Positions 1 to 9,181 are shown, counted from the first letter of the stretch. The stretch is DNA of 13,021 nucleotides from Flammula alnicola (GCA_015499995.1 JADNRV010000788.1:1-13021); one strand, 5' to 3'. The notes: generated by a model from the sequence alone, not told the origin. Numbers and translations are program-made.

Positions 1-180
1 CTGGTAGGCTCATTCTTAAGGTCCATTATTCTGTTATACACAGTTGCTTGAGTAGCTTGTGTTATTTGCATACCGGTGACTATAAATTTTTGGGGAATAT
101 TCTCAGGTGCTTCAATTTCTTCCGAGTCATCCTCAAGGGTAGCCCTGAGCAAACTGGCCATTTTTTTCACTTCAATTGGG
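1..180 (-). pseudogene. LINE RNase H-like region, distal part (left of the nested MITE)
   Basis: Reading leftwards on the minus strand from 179, the frame is open to the window edge, about 59 codons. It continues the RNase H-like frame that ends at the MITE on the other side: joining across one target-site copy gives ENP-IEV-KKMASLL with no frame change. The stretch is acidic (EDDSEE) and then contains KFIVTGMQITQATQ and VYNRIMDLKNEP. It resembles the linker that follows RNase H-like domains in related fungal LINEs, as far as I recall. Nothing catalytic is visible in it. The continuation lies outside the window. Confidence 0.6.
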
Positions 181-183
181 ACC
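175..183. repeat. Target-site duplication, left copy (MITE)
   Basis: ATTGGGACC directly abuts the TTAG terminus of the foldback element. The right copy at 581-589 is ATTGGGTTC, matching at 7 of 9 positions. A 7-bp reading is also possible: AATTGGG at 174-180 and 580-586 is an exact match, but the element ends would then be asymmetric by about 3 nt. Confidence 0.6.
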
Positions 184-325
184 TTAGGGCTGAGCGCGGG
201 TGCACCCGCAGGTATTTTGCAGGTAGTGGTATTTACCTTGTAGCCCCGAATTTTCTGAAAATTTTGCAATTTCTTTGGTGCAAATCTGTTGAGAACTGAC
301 TGAGTTATGCTTTCACCAAGTTTGA
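184..325 (+). repeat. Left inverted arm of the MITE
   Basis: 142 nt, complementary to 439-580 with about five differences, for example CGCG here against CGTG in the other arm, and TTTTGCAG against TTTCGCGG. The near-identity over the full arm suggests recent insertion or arm homogenisation. A transcript crossing both arms would form a long hairpin. Confidence 0.9.
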
Positions 326-438
326 GCCAAAACTCTTGAAAAATGCGGCTGTGCTGCGCCAAACTTCCCTTTTTGAGATCCGTGGGTCAATTTTGACGTA
401 TTTGATATGCTGTGAGATCACCTTTGAGCACAAGGACT

Positions 439-580
439 TCAAACTTGGTAAAAGCATAACTCAGTCAGTTCTCAACGGATTTGCACCAAAGAAATTGCAA
501 AATTTTCAGAAAATTCGGGGCTACAAGGTAAATACCACTACCCGCGAAATACCTGCGGGTGCACCCACGCTCAGCCCTAA
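439..580 (-). repeat. Right inverted arm of the MITE
   Basis: Inverted copy of 184-325, ending in CCCTAA at 580 next to the right target-site copy. The stop codon that closes the RNase H-like frame (577-579 read on the minus strand) is supplied by this terminus. Confidence 0.9.
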
Positions 581-589
581 ATTGGGTTC
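581..589. repeat. Target-site duplication, right copy (MITE)
   Basis: ATTGGGTTC follows the CCCTAA end of the MITE and matches the left flank (175-183) at 7 of 9 positions. The first six bases match exactly. Confidence 0.6.
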
Positions 590-1047
590 TCCTTCTTCCC
601 TACAATCTCAAATGATGTTTGGCTCTGCCTTGCCCGGAGCAGTGCCACCATAGCTTCCATACTTTCCTTGTCTGGAGTACCTGTCCATCCTTTTTCTTCA
701 TTTTTCCTTAGATTGACTGTGAGACCTTTCACAGCTGGTTTCAGATTCGTTTTTATGAGAAGAGGTGATGTGGTGGGGACTTCACTCAGTAATTTGGCCA
801 GTGTATCTCGGATACCCTTTGTTATTGAGTGTGATTGAGCATTAACTTTAAAGGTCTTATTTCGAGCATCACCCTCCTGGAACCATATTGTACCAGCCAT
901 TCTGGCATTTTCACAACCTAGATTTTTACTCATACAGCTCATGTAAACTATTACTCTTTGAATATCTTGTTCATTGGCCTGGACGTTGTCCCTAGAGGCC
1001 ATTAGTGGGTTTGGCGCGGGTGGTTTAGTAAATTTATGCGTATTTCC
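581..1047 (-). pseudogene. LINE RNase H-like domain, catalytic residues missing, frameshifted from ORF2
   Basis: From a stop at 1048-1050 the frame is open leftwards to the MITE; its first ATG is at 1002. Counting from that ATG, residues 17-41 (VIVYMSC...ENARMAGTIWF) and 81-130 (PLLIKTNLK...GLTVNLRK...GWTGTPDKE...ALLRARQ...TSFEIV) follow the strand and helix pattern of type 1 RNase H. The usual ligands are gone: the TDGS Asp is Ser22, the AEL Glu is about Ile64, the TDS Asp is Asn86, and the late His and Asp correspond to Lys. The fold outline survives while the active site does not. Upstream, residues in another frame (NPFEEIRI, about 1033-1060) show that a 1-nt frame break near 1030-1040 separates it from the preceding segment. 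It is part of the same ORF2 polyprotein. Confidence 0.75.
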
Positions 1048-1087
1048 TCAAAGGGGTTCTCTTTTGACAGAGTATTTGGGTCGAAAG

Positions 1088-1456
1088 TTATGGGTGTTCC
1101 ATTTTGAAGGCAGTAGCATTTAACTCTATGGCGTTCATATCCAGATCCAGTTCGTCATCATTTGTTGGCTCTGTAGGTTTCCATTTGGGCTGTAGAGCAT
1201 TTGATATCCGTCGTCCGGCTGCCCGGCACTTTGCTGGGTGGTGGCATCCTTGAGCCCTTGCTGCCTGGCAAATTGGACATGCACATCGCACATATCCATT
1301 ACATGGCCTGTTTTGTATTATGTTTACCCCATCTATATAGTCTAGCATGTCACCTACTGAGAGGATATTGTGGTTTTTTTGCAGGCAGCGTTGCCACCTG
1401 CCATTGTTGGCTACTCTTTCATTTTGTCTGAAGCCTATATGATACCATATCGGCAT
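1088..1456 (-). pseudogene. LINE ORF2 C-terminal segment with CCHC zinc knuckle (frameshifted)
   Basis: This frame picks up exactly where the RT frame drifts out: the minus strand reads LRRK followed by either NADMV (RT frame, soon stopped) or MPIWYHIGF (this frame). The switch lies in an A5 run at 1456-1460, so one extra A is the simplest explanation. The segment contains CPIC-x8-HHPAKC, a CX2CX8HX4C knuckle as found downstream of RT in many LINEs, thought to help bind nucleic acid during target-primed reverse transcription. An acidic stretch (DDELDLD) follows. A second break near 1100-1106 moves the sense frame to GTPITFDPNTLSKENPF, which overlaps the stop at 1088-1090. Confidence 0.75.
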
Positions 1457-4400
1457 TTTTCCGTCGAAGATCTATGCAGGGGGTTATTGGGTCTAGTTGT
1501 ACGTGGTACATGCCAGCCACCTTAAGCATCTTCTGTAGGCTTGGAGTAAGCCCGGATCTATTTTTCAGCTTCGTAGTCCACGACTGGAGGAAAATGTTTT
1601 GTACTGCACCCATGTTCTGGACATTTTGGGCTTGAGGTGTATTATTAGCAATAAGATAGTCTGCTATATATGCCCATTTCGGCCTATCAGGTCCAGTTTT
1701 GAGGTAGGTGCTCAGCTTTGTGAGCTGTATGGCTTCATTGCGGGCCTTAATGTTCAGAATTCTCTTCCCTCCAGCTTCTAGTTTGTTCTGAAGGGTTTCC
1801 ATGTTGATCCTGGGTGAGGTGTCGTCCCATATAAATTTTGTGATTTTGCGTTGTATGATTTTTTCAATGTCACTGTCCATTCCCTGTACTCGGGTAAGGT
1901 ACTGTGTGAGGCCCCCAACTACCATACTTATTATTAGTCGTTTTCCTTCAATGGTAGGATGGCTCCTACCCCAACTTTTTAGTCTGGCATCTATTTTTTC
2001 TATGGTCGGGGTCCATACCTCTAGGTGGTTTACCTGATTTCCCACATAAGCACCCAGTACCCGGACTGGGGTGCCATCCTCAGCAATCTGAATGCTCACT
2101 GGGATGGGCTCTTGTTCGTCCTTTATCTTCCTTGTCTCAATGACAGCAGCTCTATATCCGGGTGTCCCAGCTGGGATTATAAATGTTTTTTTAATATTAA
2201 ACTTTGCACCAGATACCTTGCACCACCCATCTAGTATTTTCATAAGATCTCGAAAGTTATCTTCAGCAGATAGATATACAGTGGTGTCATCAGCAAACAA
2301 GGTTGTAATGAGACGTTTATTGAGTCCTGGTATTTGGAAGCCTTTCAAGTTGGAGTCTCGTAGCATTTGTGCTAGAGATTCAATAGCCAAATTAAATATT
2401 AGGCAGGATAAAGGGTCTCCCTGTCGGACCCCCCTTGTTACCTCATATGGGCTGCTAATTTCACCATTTATAATGACCACTGTTTTACCAGATTGGTAGA
2501 GGGACTTGAGAGTTTTTGTAAAGTGTTGCGGAAAGTTCATTTTGTCCAGTGTTCTCCACAAAAAATCATGCCTTATTTTATCATATGCCTTTTCCTGGTC
2601 AAGACACACTATTACTCCATTATCTTCATCTGCCTCACATTTATCCAGCATTAATCGAATAAGTTCAGTCTGGTCCTCAATTCTTCTTCCTTTCATAAAT
2701 CCTGCCTGGTCATTCGATATTAACATTGGCACAACATTGGTCAGTCTCGTTGTGAGTGTTCGAGTCATAATTTTGTAGTCCGTGTTTAAAACTGTTATTG
2801 GGCGGTAGTTACTTATTTCAGTATTTTCTCCCTTCTTATATATTGGGCACATCCAGCCTTTCGCAAAGTCCGTGGATGAGCATGTTCCATGCTTCTCCAC
2901 ATCATTGTAAATTTGAGTCAAGCACCTAACTATGTTCAGCGCTGGGTTATGGTGTTTCACATCTCGACCATATTGGTCATGCAGTGCCTTCCACATTTCA
3001 TGAGGGATGCCATCTACTCCAGGTGCTTTCCCATCTGGTAGGGCCTTCATAGCCTTGCCAACTTCCTCCTCCGTGATATATTTTGCGAGATTTTGCTTTT
3101 CTTGATTCGTAAGTCTCGCTTGCAAGTGGTTAAGCACATTATTAAAGTCATCATCAGCCACATCTAGTGAGAGGTTCTCCTGTTGGAGATTATTATGATA
3201 GTTTCTTGCTAGTTCAGCCATTTCAGATGTGCGTCTTTCATATTCAGGTTGGTCCCTGCTGGAGTTAGGCCTTCGCAGCATTGGAATTGTGTCTCTGGGC
3301 CTTTTCTCCTTGTTTACCTGTACCCAGAACTTTGACATTGTTTCCATTTGTATGGCAGCTTTTGCGGCTAGGCTATCTCTTATTTTTGTGTGCCGGAGAG
3401 TTTCCAGGTATTTTATTCTCTCATCCAGCAGTCCAGCAGTTAGCTGTCTATCAGGCTCATCCAGGTTTACATTGTTCAATGTTTCTTTCAGTTGTACATT
3501 TGCGAGGCGTATCTTAGAGTCTAGTTGTGGGGTATATTTCCTTGAGTAAGTACGGACATATTTGGCAACCTCTTTTTTGAAGTCTCGAAATACTATTTGT
3601 GCATTGTTATTTTCTTGCCATATTTCCCTATCTCTCAGGTCATTCAGATTCTCTTCCATTTGTAATCCAAGCCTTTTTATCTCTTTCATAACTGTTTTAT
3701 CTTTTAACAGGTAGAGAGGAATTGACCACCTTCCTTTCCCTATGTATGGAGATCCAGGGTTTGAGAACTCCATGGAGATCATTTTATGGTCCGTCTTAAT
3801 ACCCGTTTCTTCTATTCTCCAGTTACGACTATGCTTCTGTATTGCCTCAGATACATAGATTCTGTCAATTCTTGAGCGGGACTGCTCTTCATGGCCGGGT
3901 GGTCTGGTGAATGTATAGGCCAGTTCAGTTGGGTTGCATCTTCTCCATCCATCCTGCACAGATATTGCGCTTTTGAAGTCCTCAAGGCTCCTTGTTGCTG
4001 GTAGTTCATCACGGTGACTGGGTAGTCTATCTATAGCCTCCTCTACTATGTTGAAATCTCCCAGAAAAATGTCTGGAATGGGTAGGTTTTCTTCTTCCCA
4101 TTTTGCGGCTAACATATTCCATAAGTTCGCATTTTCAGTGCTATCATTTGGGGCATATATAGCTAGGATGTTGACTATGGAGTTATTCTTCCATGGTAGG
4201 CACACTAAGATAGCTCTCCCAGGTGCTACTATTGTTGTTACTGCCCCTCTCCACTCCACAAGTTGTTTGTTTAATATAATTGCTACTCCCGCACGTGCAG
4301 CAGGATTATCAGGGTCTCCAGTATTGTGTATATCAAGGCGCCCGTGAAACTGGGCATGCAGTGCATCAACATCATTCTCTTTCAGATGGGTTTCTTGTAT

Positions 4401-4961
4401 GGCAAGAACTGCGATTTTCTTATCTCTCATAAGTTGGTTAATATTTTGCCATTTTCCTCTTGTTGCATTTGTACCTCCTCCTCTTATGTTCAGTGATGCC
4501 ACTTTAAGGGCTGCCCGCGTGGTTTTAATATTTCGCGCGTGTTGGGCCTGAGTGGGGCCATTTAATATAGCTGGTATCGCTATTTCTGCATTTTGTGCAG
4601 GGGCTGGGGTCGCCCGTTCTATCTCGATCACTTGTGGTGTGGCTCGAGGCTCCGGGGTTGGAGTTCGCTGGTGCGGAGCTGGTGTCGCTCTTGGGTACAC
4701 AGGGTGTTGTGCAGGTAGGGGGGCAGGGTGGCCATCATTACTTGGGCCAGCTCGGGGTTCTCCAGGTTCAGGTTGCCCTGCTCTCCCTGTAGGGTTATTG
4801 TCTCCTATCTCCCTGGTTCTGTCATCAGAGTTGCGGTGGACAAGGGCACCAGCAGCTCCTCGGGAAGAAGGGAGGCGGTGTCCGTGGCGGTCTTGATGTT
4901 CCCTTAGGTCTTCCGGAATTTGGTTGTTGTTATCTATAATGTGTTGTATAGGGGTGAGTAA
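1419..4961 (-). pseudogene. LINE ORF2 core: AP-type endonuclease + reverse transcriptase
   Basis: An uninterrupted frame of about 1180 codons lies between a stop at 4962-4964 and its own stop at 1419. The stretch has no in-frame ATG near its start, because it is the middle of a longer ORF2. Counting from the GTG at 4700, the endonuclease spans about residues 66-312: SLNIRGGG (69-76), QETHL (102-106), GDFN (214-217), RIDRIYVS (277-284) and TDHK (303-306), so all expected catalytic motifs are present. The RT spans about 540-820: SNYRPI (630-635), DQEKAYD (701-707), RGVRQGDPLS (756-765) and FADD (802-805). It nicks target DNA and copies the element RNA at the nick. A Pro/Ala-rich stretch precedes the endonuclease. 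The core looks biochemically intact, but its ends are frame-broken, so it is classed as part of a dead element. Confidence 0.93.
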
Positions 4962-5329
4962 TTACGAGTCCTGTTCCCTACCAAGGACCAGGTCTCGGAT
5001 CCGTTTAGCCTCGGAATCCACAGGTTGAACAGTGCAGCAGGTCCCAAGCACTCGTATATTACGAGAGCTTGTTTCCCATTGCTTCAGCTTTTCTAAGCAC
5101 GGCCTGTTCACGTCCGTTTAAGTGTGGGCTACCCTGTTTAATGTCCGGCTTCCTAAGCTTTCCTGTCCCGTAAACGGTCAGTATATTTGGGCGTCGGAAA
5201 TTCCTGGACTTGTCGTCTCCTTTCAGCAGAACCACTGCTTCGGTTAGTAGTAGATTACCCATAATTTTAGTGTAACGTGGACAGATGCACTTGGGGAAGG
5301 TAAAGCTCAACGTGTATTGGAGCAGGCAT
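4962..5329 (-). pseudogene. LINE ORF2 N-terminal extension, broken into three frames
   Basis: A plausible ORF2 start is the ATG at 5327-5329 (MPAPIHVELYLPQVHLST). It is stopped at 5267-5269, but the sense reading continues in a second frame from about 5270 to 5062, with GNLLLTEAVVLLKGDD, RRPNILTVYGTG and EQAVLRKAEAMGNKL. A stop at 5059-5061 closes that frame. The third frame carries RVLGTCCTVQPVDSEAKR and IRDLVLGREQDS, then meets TAA at 4962-4964 before running into the endonuclease ORF. This implies two 1-nt frame breaks and one stop within about 370 nt. The similarity to N-terminal regions of related fungal LINE ORF2s is from memory. No function is assigned. Confidence 0.6.
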
Positions 5330-5400
5330 TGGTATGTCAGAGTCTAGGAAAGGTCATTTATAGGAAAGGTAGCATAGGTAGTATCTCTTATAGGAAAATT
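5330..5400 (-). other. ORF1-ORF2 spacer with repeated pyrimidine-rich motif
   Basis: About 70 nt separate the ORF1 stop (5401-5403) from the likely ORF2 ATG (5329). On the minus strand the spacer carries TTTTCCTATAAG, CTTTCCTATAAA and CTTTCCTAG, three spaced copies of a TTTCCTA motif. A short spacer like this in a bicistronic LINE may be where ORF2 translation restarts; that role is inference. Confidence 0.4.
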
Positions 5401-6978
5401 CTACGCCCCCCGGCCGCGTCCGCGGCCACGAAATCCATGTCCTCGCCCTCGCCCAGGGATCCCTCGACCACTAGATGGGGCGTGGCTGTTGTAGCCTCCT
5501 CTGGCTTCAGCGTTGCGGCTCAGTTCGTCGGGCTTCGTGTGCCAGCCAGTAATGTCGTAGCAGGGGCACAAACCTGTAGGATGGTCAATGCCACGGCACT
5601 GCGAGCAGTTGAAGATTGGTTGGGGGGTCCCACGGCCCCGGAGGGATATATACTTGACTGCACGGACGGCGGAGACCCAGGCCTGGAATCCCCCATAATC
5701 ACTAGTGGGAGAGCGCATATAAATGTTGTATAGGATGACTGTGGTCCCTTCGAACTTGGCCTCGAGTTTACGTGCCTCGACGGTTTCAGCGACGGCAGCG
5801 AGGACATCTGTCGAGGAGTAGTCGCTAGGATAACGGTCTTTGTGGGCGGAGACGGCAGCATGGACAGCAGGATCCTTCTGGATGGCGCGAGAGACGACAG
5901 TGGCTATACCATCAAGGGCATAGTCTCCATCATGAGAAGAGAAGCCTCGGAGAGTCATGACAAACGAGGATAGGAAGGGGGTGCCCGGAAAGACAAAAAG
6001 GGTGAGGGTGGGCGTACTCTAGCAGGCCCTCTGGACAAGGACTTCTATCTGGTCTTGGCTGAGGTCGGTGATCAGGTAGGGATGGATAGGCTTGCGGTCC
6101 TGGCGGCTCGCCTTCTTGGTGCCAGGAGAGCTAACTATGACGCCTTTGCAGTCGAAGAGCTGCTTGATAAAGTCCTTGATTTTTTGGACTTTGGCTGTCT
6201 TGTCAGCTTCGAAGGGGTCAAAAGCGAGGTACGCAAGGCAGTAGTCATAGTCGTCGAGTTCATTCCATAGTTCGAGGCTCTCGTCATCGACATTCCGTCG
6301 TAGGTCTTCAGAGGTGAGGCCATAGATGGGGTCGAAGCCCCCGATGGGGGTGGGTACTAGCTTGAGGCTCGCGGGGGGCTCGAATTCCGCGGGCCTGGTG
6401 CTGTTCCACTTGGCGGCATGGCGGCGCGCCCTCGCCTCACGCCTCTCGTACTCCGTCAGTTCGTCAGGTTCAGCGTCGCCAACGGACTCATTTGGGGTGG
6501 TGTGGGTGTCGTCGGGCTCTTCCTGGATGTCGGGGGCGTTATCACCAAAATCGGCAGCAGGGAGGTTGCGTGGCATGGGGGTAGGGCTGTCTGTGACGTG
6601 TGGAGTTGAGTACTGGGCCTGTGTCGTGGGTGGCTGCACCGACGGTGGTCCTACGGCCTGGTCTGCCTTCCTCATTGGGGTGCCAATGGGGGATCGGCCG
6701 TCGTCGACCACACCCCTAGAACGCTTCTTGCCCTTTCTCGTGGGGGTTTTCGGGTTCTTCTGGAAGTTAAGGCCAGGGGGGATGCCGTTCATAGACGTTG
6801 CAGTCCCGTTAGGGTTTATGGATGTCGCAGGAGGAGGAGGGATGGGGGCAGGGGGCCAAGCGCGGGCCGCGTCGACCATGACCTGGTCAGGTCCGTCGAA
6901 GCCATGCGGGGCACGGGGTGTGGCCTGGGGGGTGCTGGCGGGTTCAAGGATGGTAGCGTTTGGGGCGGGGGACGTCAT
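5401..6978 (-). pseudogene. LINE ORF1 (gag-like, CCHC knuckle, RGG tail) with one nonsense codon
   Basis: The frame starts at ATG 6978 (preceded in frame by a stop at 6997-6999) and runs to the stop at 5401. A single TAG at 6019-6021 splits it into 319 and about 205 codons. Both halves are in the same frame and read smoothly across the stop (QRAC-stop-STPTLTLF). In related elements I recall Trp after that Cys, so TGG to TAG is likely. The N-terminal half is Pro/Thr-rich with a basic patch (RKGKKRSR), then an acidic region and a helical part (FDPFEADKTAKVQKIKDF). The C-terminal half has CSQCRGIDHPTGLC, a CX2CX4HX4C knuckle, and ends in repeated RG dipeptides. Such proteins coat LINE RNA as ribonucleoprotein. 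ORF2 follows after a spacer of about 70 nt. Confidence 0.85.
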
Positions 6979-8930
6979 GGGTGAATGGTGTAGGTTTCAA
7001 TATGGCTGGGCTAGCACTGGGGGAATACCCTCCGATGTTCGTTCGTAACATTTATCGAGCGGTCTTGCACCCGAACGTAGGGCTATGGCGGATGCAGTGT
7101 ACATATCCCTTGGCCCAGGGAGATGTGGCCATGATCCTAGATCCTCCGTGCACAATACTGGCTAGGGTCTGGCTAGGTGTGGGTCTAGGTTTAGGGCAGT
7201 ATGAGTGGGGCACATACCGAGTTTGACGTAGGCCCGGGGGTTCTCGCGACAGTCGCGCATCCCCATCCTCCTCTAATGTTCCCCAGGGGGGGCTTCGTTT
7301 GTGTGCGTTCGGCTTCGTCGGGGCGTGGAGGACATATTTCCGGTCGCGCTCGGAGATCGGGTTCCCAGTGTCGTTGCGTGGCGTGTGGGTGCGCGTGGCC
7401 TCGCCGTGCTTCCCATCGTTGTGTCTGGCATCCTCGAGGTGTGCGGTTCGGGTGTTTCCGTTACATGTTGTCAGCATTTAGGGGTGGGGGGTACAATTCA
7501 GGGGGTAAGGGGAAGGGACAGTCTGGCGGGTGTGTAGGAAAGTCGACCAGCAACAGAGGGGTTACGGAGTTCCTCGCCATGCGTGGGAGGTCTAGTGTTA
7601 GGAGCTGACGTGGCATTTGCACTGCCACTGTGACTCGTCACGATGAGACAGGATTAGACCTCTCCTGTTACGTGTGGCACGTGATGGGTCAGCGCGTGTT
7701 CTGGTGGTCAACAAGGCCAAGTCTGTTAGTTTCCAGTGCTGGGTTTCTCTCATGGTCACGTAAGAATATGCAGGAGGCGTGAGGTTTCATTCGCCGTTAG
7801 CCTTGGGGGGCATATGTGGGTCTGGGATTGTCTCAGGGGCTTCTTTTTAATATTATGGTAGTTATCGAACATAGTTTTAGAGTTGTCGTGTGGATAACTT
7901 GGCCCGCTGGTTGGGTTGGGGGTTCGAATCAGAAATTCAGGGTGGAGGTTTGGCAGATGGCTTATTTAAATTTCCCAGCTAATTCAGGGTCATGCAGTTT
8001 AAAGAGAGGGAAGCTGGACGGGTTTCCTAGTAATTTACTATTGTGTTCCCTTTCAAAAGGACTACCGCTCTTTCCTACACGTTCGCTAAAATCCACCACT
8101 CTCCTTCGTATAGCTATGGGAGAGTTTATCGATGTATTTGTGACTACCTCTCTGTGTCAGCGGGACAGCAAGGGGATTCCAGTTCGGGAGATATTCAAGA
8201 TGTCGGAGCAGGCCTCTAGGGGCCTTCGTACGGGGAGGAGGGTCGTAATCTTGGAAAAGAGGAGGAAGGGGGTGGTCTCGGTGTTGCGAGAGGGGGTGTT
8301 AGGGGGTGTTGTGCGGTGGGAGCGTCGCTGGTTGGAGTATAGCCTCATTTTGGACCAGTCTGGAGGGCCGGCGGTTTCAGTGACCCTTCTGGTTCCGGTT
8401 GCCTGGGTCAATCTTGGTCCATACGAATGGATCATACATGCGTATAGGCGTCGTTATCTTCCAGATACTATTCCAGGGCCCTTTACGGCACGTAAGCGGT
8501 CTTAAATGGTACGTGGTTTATCCTAGTTTGGTTCAAGCACGGTCCTCAGTGGGTCGCCCAGGTGTCTTTATGGTATCTCCGTGGTCAGGGAATCAGGGTG
8601 TTTACAGAGAGGTTGGAGGGGGGATAAGGTTATGGATGTTATTTGGCAGGGAGTGTGGTGTGGTGTATTAACAGGGTTTCCATAATGTAGTCGTTCTCAT
8701 AGGGCAGCGACTGTTGGGGGTTCTGGCTCTTTTGTACCACTTGCATAGCGTGGACATGGGTTTTTTGTCTATAATTGAGGACTGTTCGACATATAGGGTC
8801 TCTTGTAGGGGTTATGCTTCCGGTCATAGGAGGGACAGCCTATGTCTATTCTGGTTACTTTGTAAGCGTATAGGTTATTCTTGGGTCTGGGCACACGCGT
8901 GCGTGATCGACCTAATTTTCATTTATCGGC
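6979..8930 (-). other. Probable LINE 5' untranslated leader / internal promoter region
   Basis: Nearly 2 kb has no convincing gene on either strand. The plus strand is strongly G/T-rich (minus C/A-rich), continuous with the asymmetry of ORF1, which suggests one transcription unit read leftwards. LINEs of this type usually carry an internal promoter in the leader. Small structures noted are several short inverted repeats at 7610-7683 and a direct repeat GGGGGTGTT at about 8293-8311. The right limit is approximate. Part of this DNA could instead be host promoter or an older unrelated repeat. Confidence 0.45.
7610..7683. repeat. Cluster of short inverted repeats in the LINE leader
   Basis: In succession: GTGGCA/TGCCAC around a 7-nt loop (7610-7628), GTGA/TCAC around CTCG (7630-7641), ACAGG/CCTGT further apart (about 7648-7668), and ACGTG/CACGT around TGG (7670-7682). 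The last contains CACGTG (7678-7683), an E-box-like palindrome used by bHLH factors. Any role in promoter or RNA structure is inference. Confidence 0.4.
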
Positions 8931-9181
8931 CGTAAATCAGCCGGGTCACGTGGCTTTACTCGGCGACACGTATCCACCTTGTTCATATACGTTACGGGTG
9001 TCTTAGGGGCTCTGTAACCCTCTACTAGCCTAAGGCGGCATGGGTGGTGTCCCCAGAGTCGCTGGTATCGCCTGAACTTAGTGCGAAGGGGAAATAGGGC
9101 TTTTTTGCCACCATTTCTGTTCGTAGGGGCACATTTTAGTTCAGCCTGTCCCGGTTCTGGTCGTGGGAAACGTCCGAGAAC
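8931..9181 (+). promoter_or_regulatory. Spacer between LINE 5' end and MFS gene, presumed promoter/5' UTR
   Basis: About 250 nt whose composition differs from the G/T-rich LINE leader. It contains CACGTG at 8946-8951 and no clear TATA box. By position it should hold the MFS promoter and leader. If the LINE landed here, the original promoter may have been displaced or split. No coding sequence is supported; the opposite-strand open frame across 8912-9292 appears to be a shadow. Confidence 0.3.

Larger units (their letters stand above)
184..580. mobile_element. Foldback/MITE-like non-autonomous DNA element nested in the LINE
   Basis: A 397-bp unit begins TTAGGGCTGAGC and ends GCTCAGCCCTAA. The two 142-nt arms (184-325 and 439-580) are inverted copies of each other with about five mismatches, around a 113-nt unrelated centre (326-438). 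It has no credible coding capacity; the open frames inside are chance. Similar sequence flanks both ends (ATTGGG plus 3 nt), as expected of a target-site duplication. A 9-bp duplication and long inverted arms would fit Mutator-like MITEs, but the superfamily is inference. Excision in silico restores an open LINE reading frame, which shows the insertion is younger than the LINE. Confidence 0.85.
1..8930 (-). mobile_element. LINE (non-LTR) retrotransposon, decayed, 3' end outside window
   Basis: On the minus strand the order is a C/A-rich leader, a gag-like ORF1 with CCHC knuckle and RGG tail, then ORF2 with AP-type endonuclease, reverse transcriptase, CCHC knuckle and RNase H-like domain. This is the plan of an RNase H-bearing LINE, possibly of the Tad1/I-like group (clade is inference). 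The 3' tail and both target-site duplications cannot be seen because the element runs off the left edge. The 5' limit is estimated from strand asymmetry: the plus strand is G/T-rich and C-poor from about 6000 to 8900, and this fades near 8930. There is one nonsense codon in ORF1, about five frame breaks and one stop in ORF2, and a nested MITE, so it cannot move by itself. The endonuclease/RT core is uninterrupted. Confidence 0.9.

Noticed and set aside
1..600. CRISPR-like or LTR repeat
   Set aside because: The repeated sequence occurs only twice, in inverted orientation, around a single spacer, in fungal DNA. A foldback MITE explains it.
4552..4896. Plus-strand Ala/Gly-rich open frame
   Set aside because: Antisense shadow of the Pro/Ala-rich start of the ORF2 core.
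6326..7048. 240-codon plus-strand open frame
   Set aside because: It lies antisense to ORF1 and is Gly/Val/Ser-rich from the GC-rich complement. The minus-strand frame has the CCHC and gag features.
7052..7477. 141-codon minus-strand open frame upstream of ORF1
   Set aside because: Low-complexity Thr/Arg/Pro/His composition typical of C/A-rich leader DNA, with no domain and a different frame from ORF1.
7816..8505. 229-codon plus-strand open frame
   Set aside because: It starts at GTG, has no recognisable domain, and is rich in G/V/R as expected from G-rich DNA opposite the LINE leader. No splice or neighbouring coding support.
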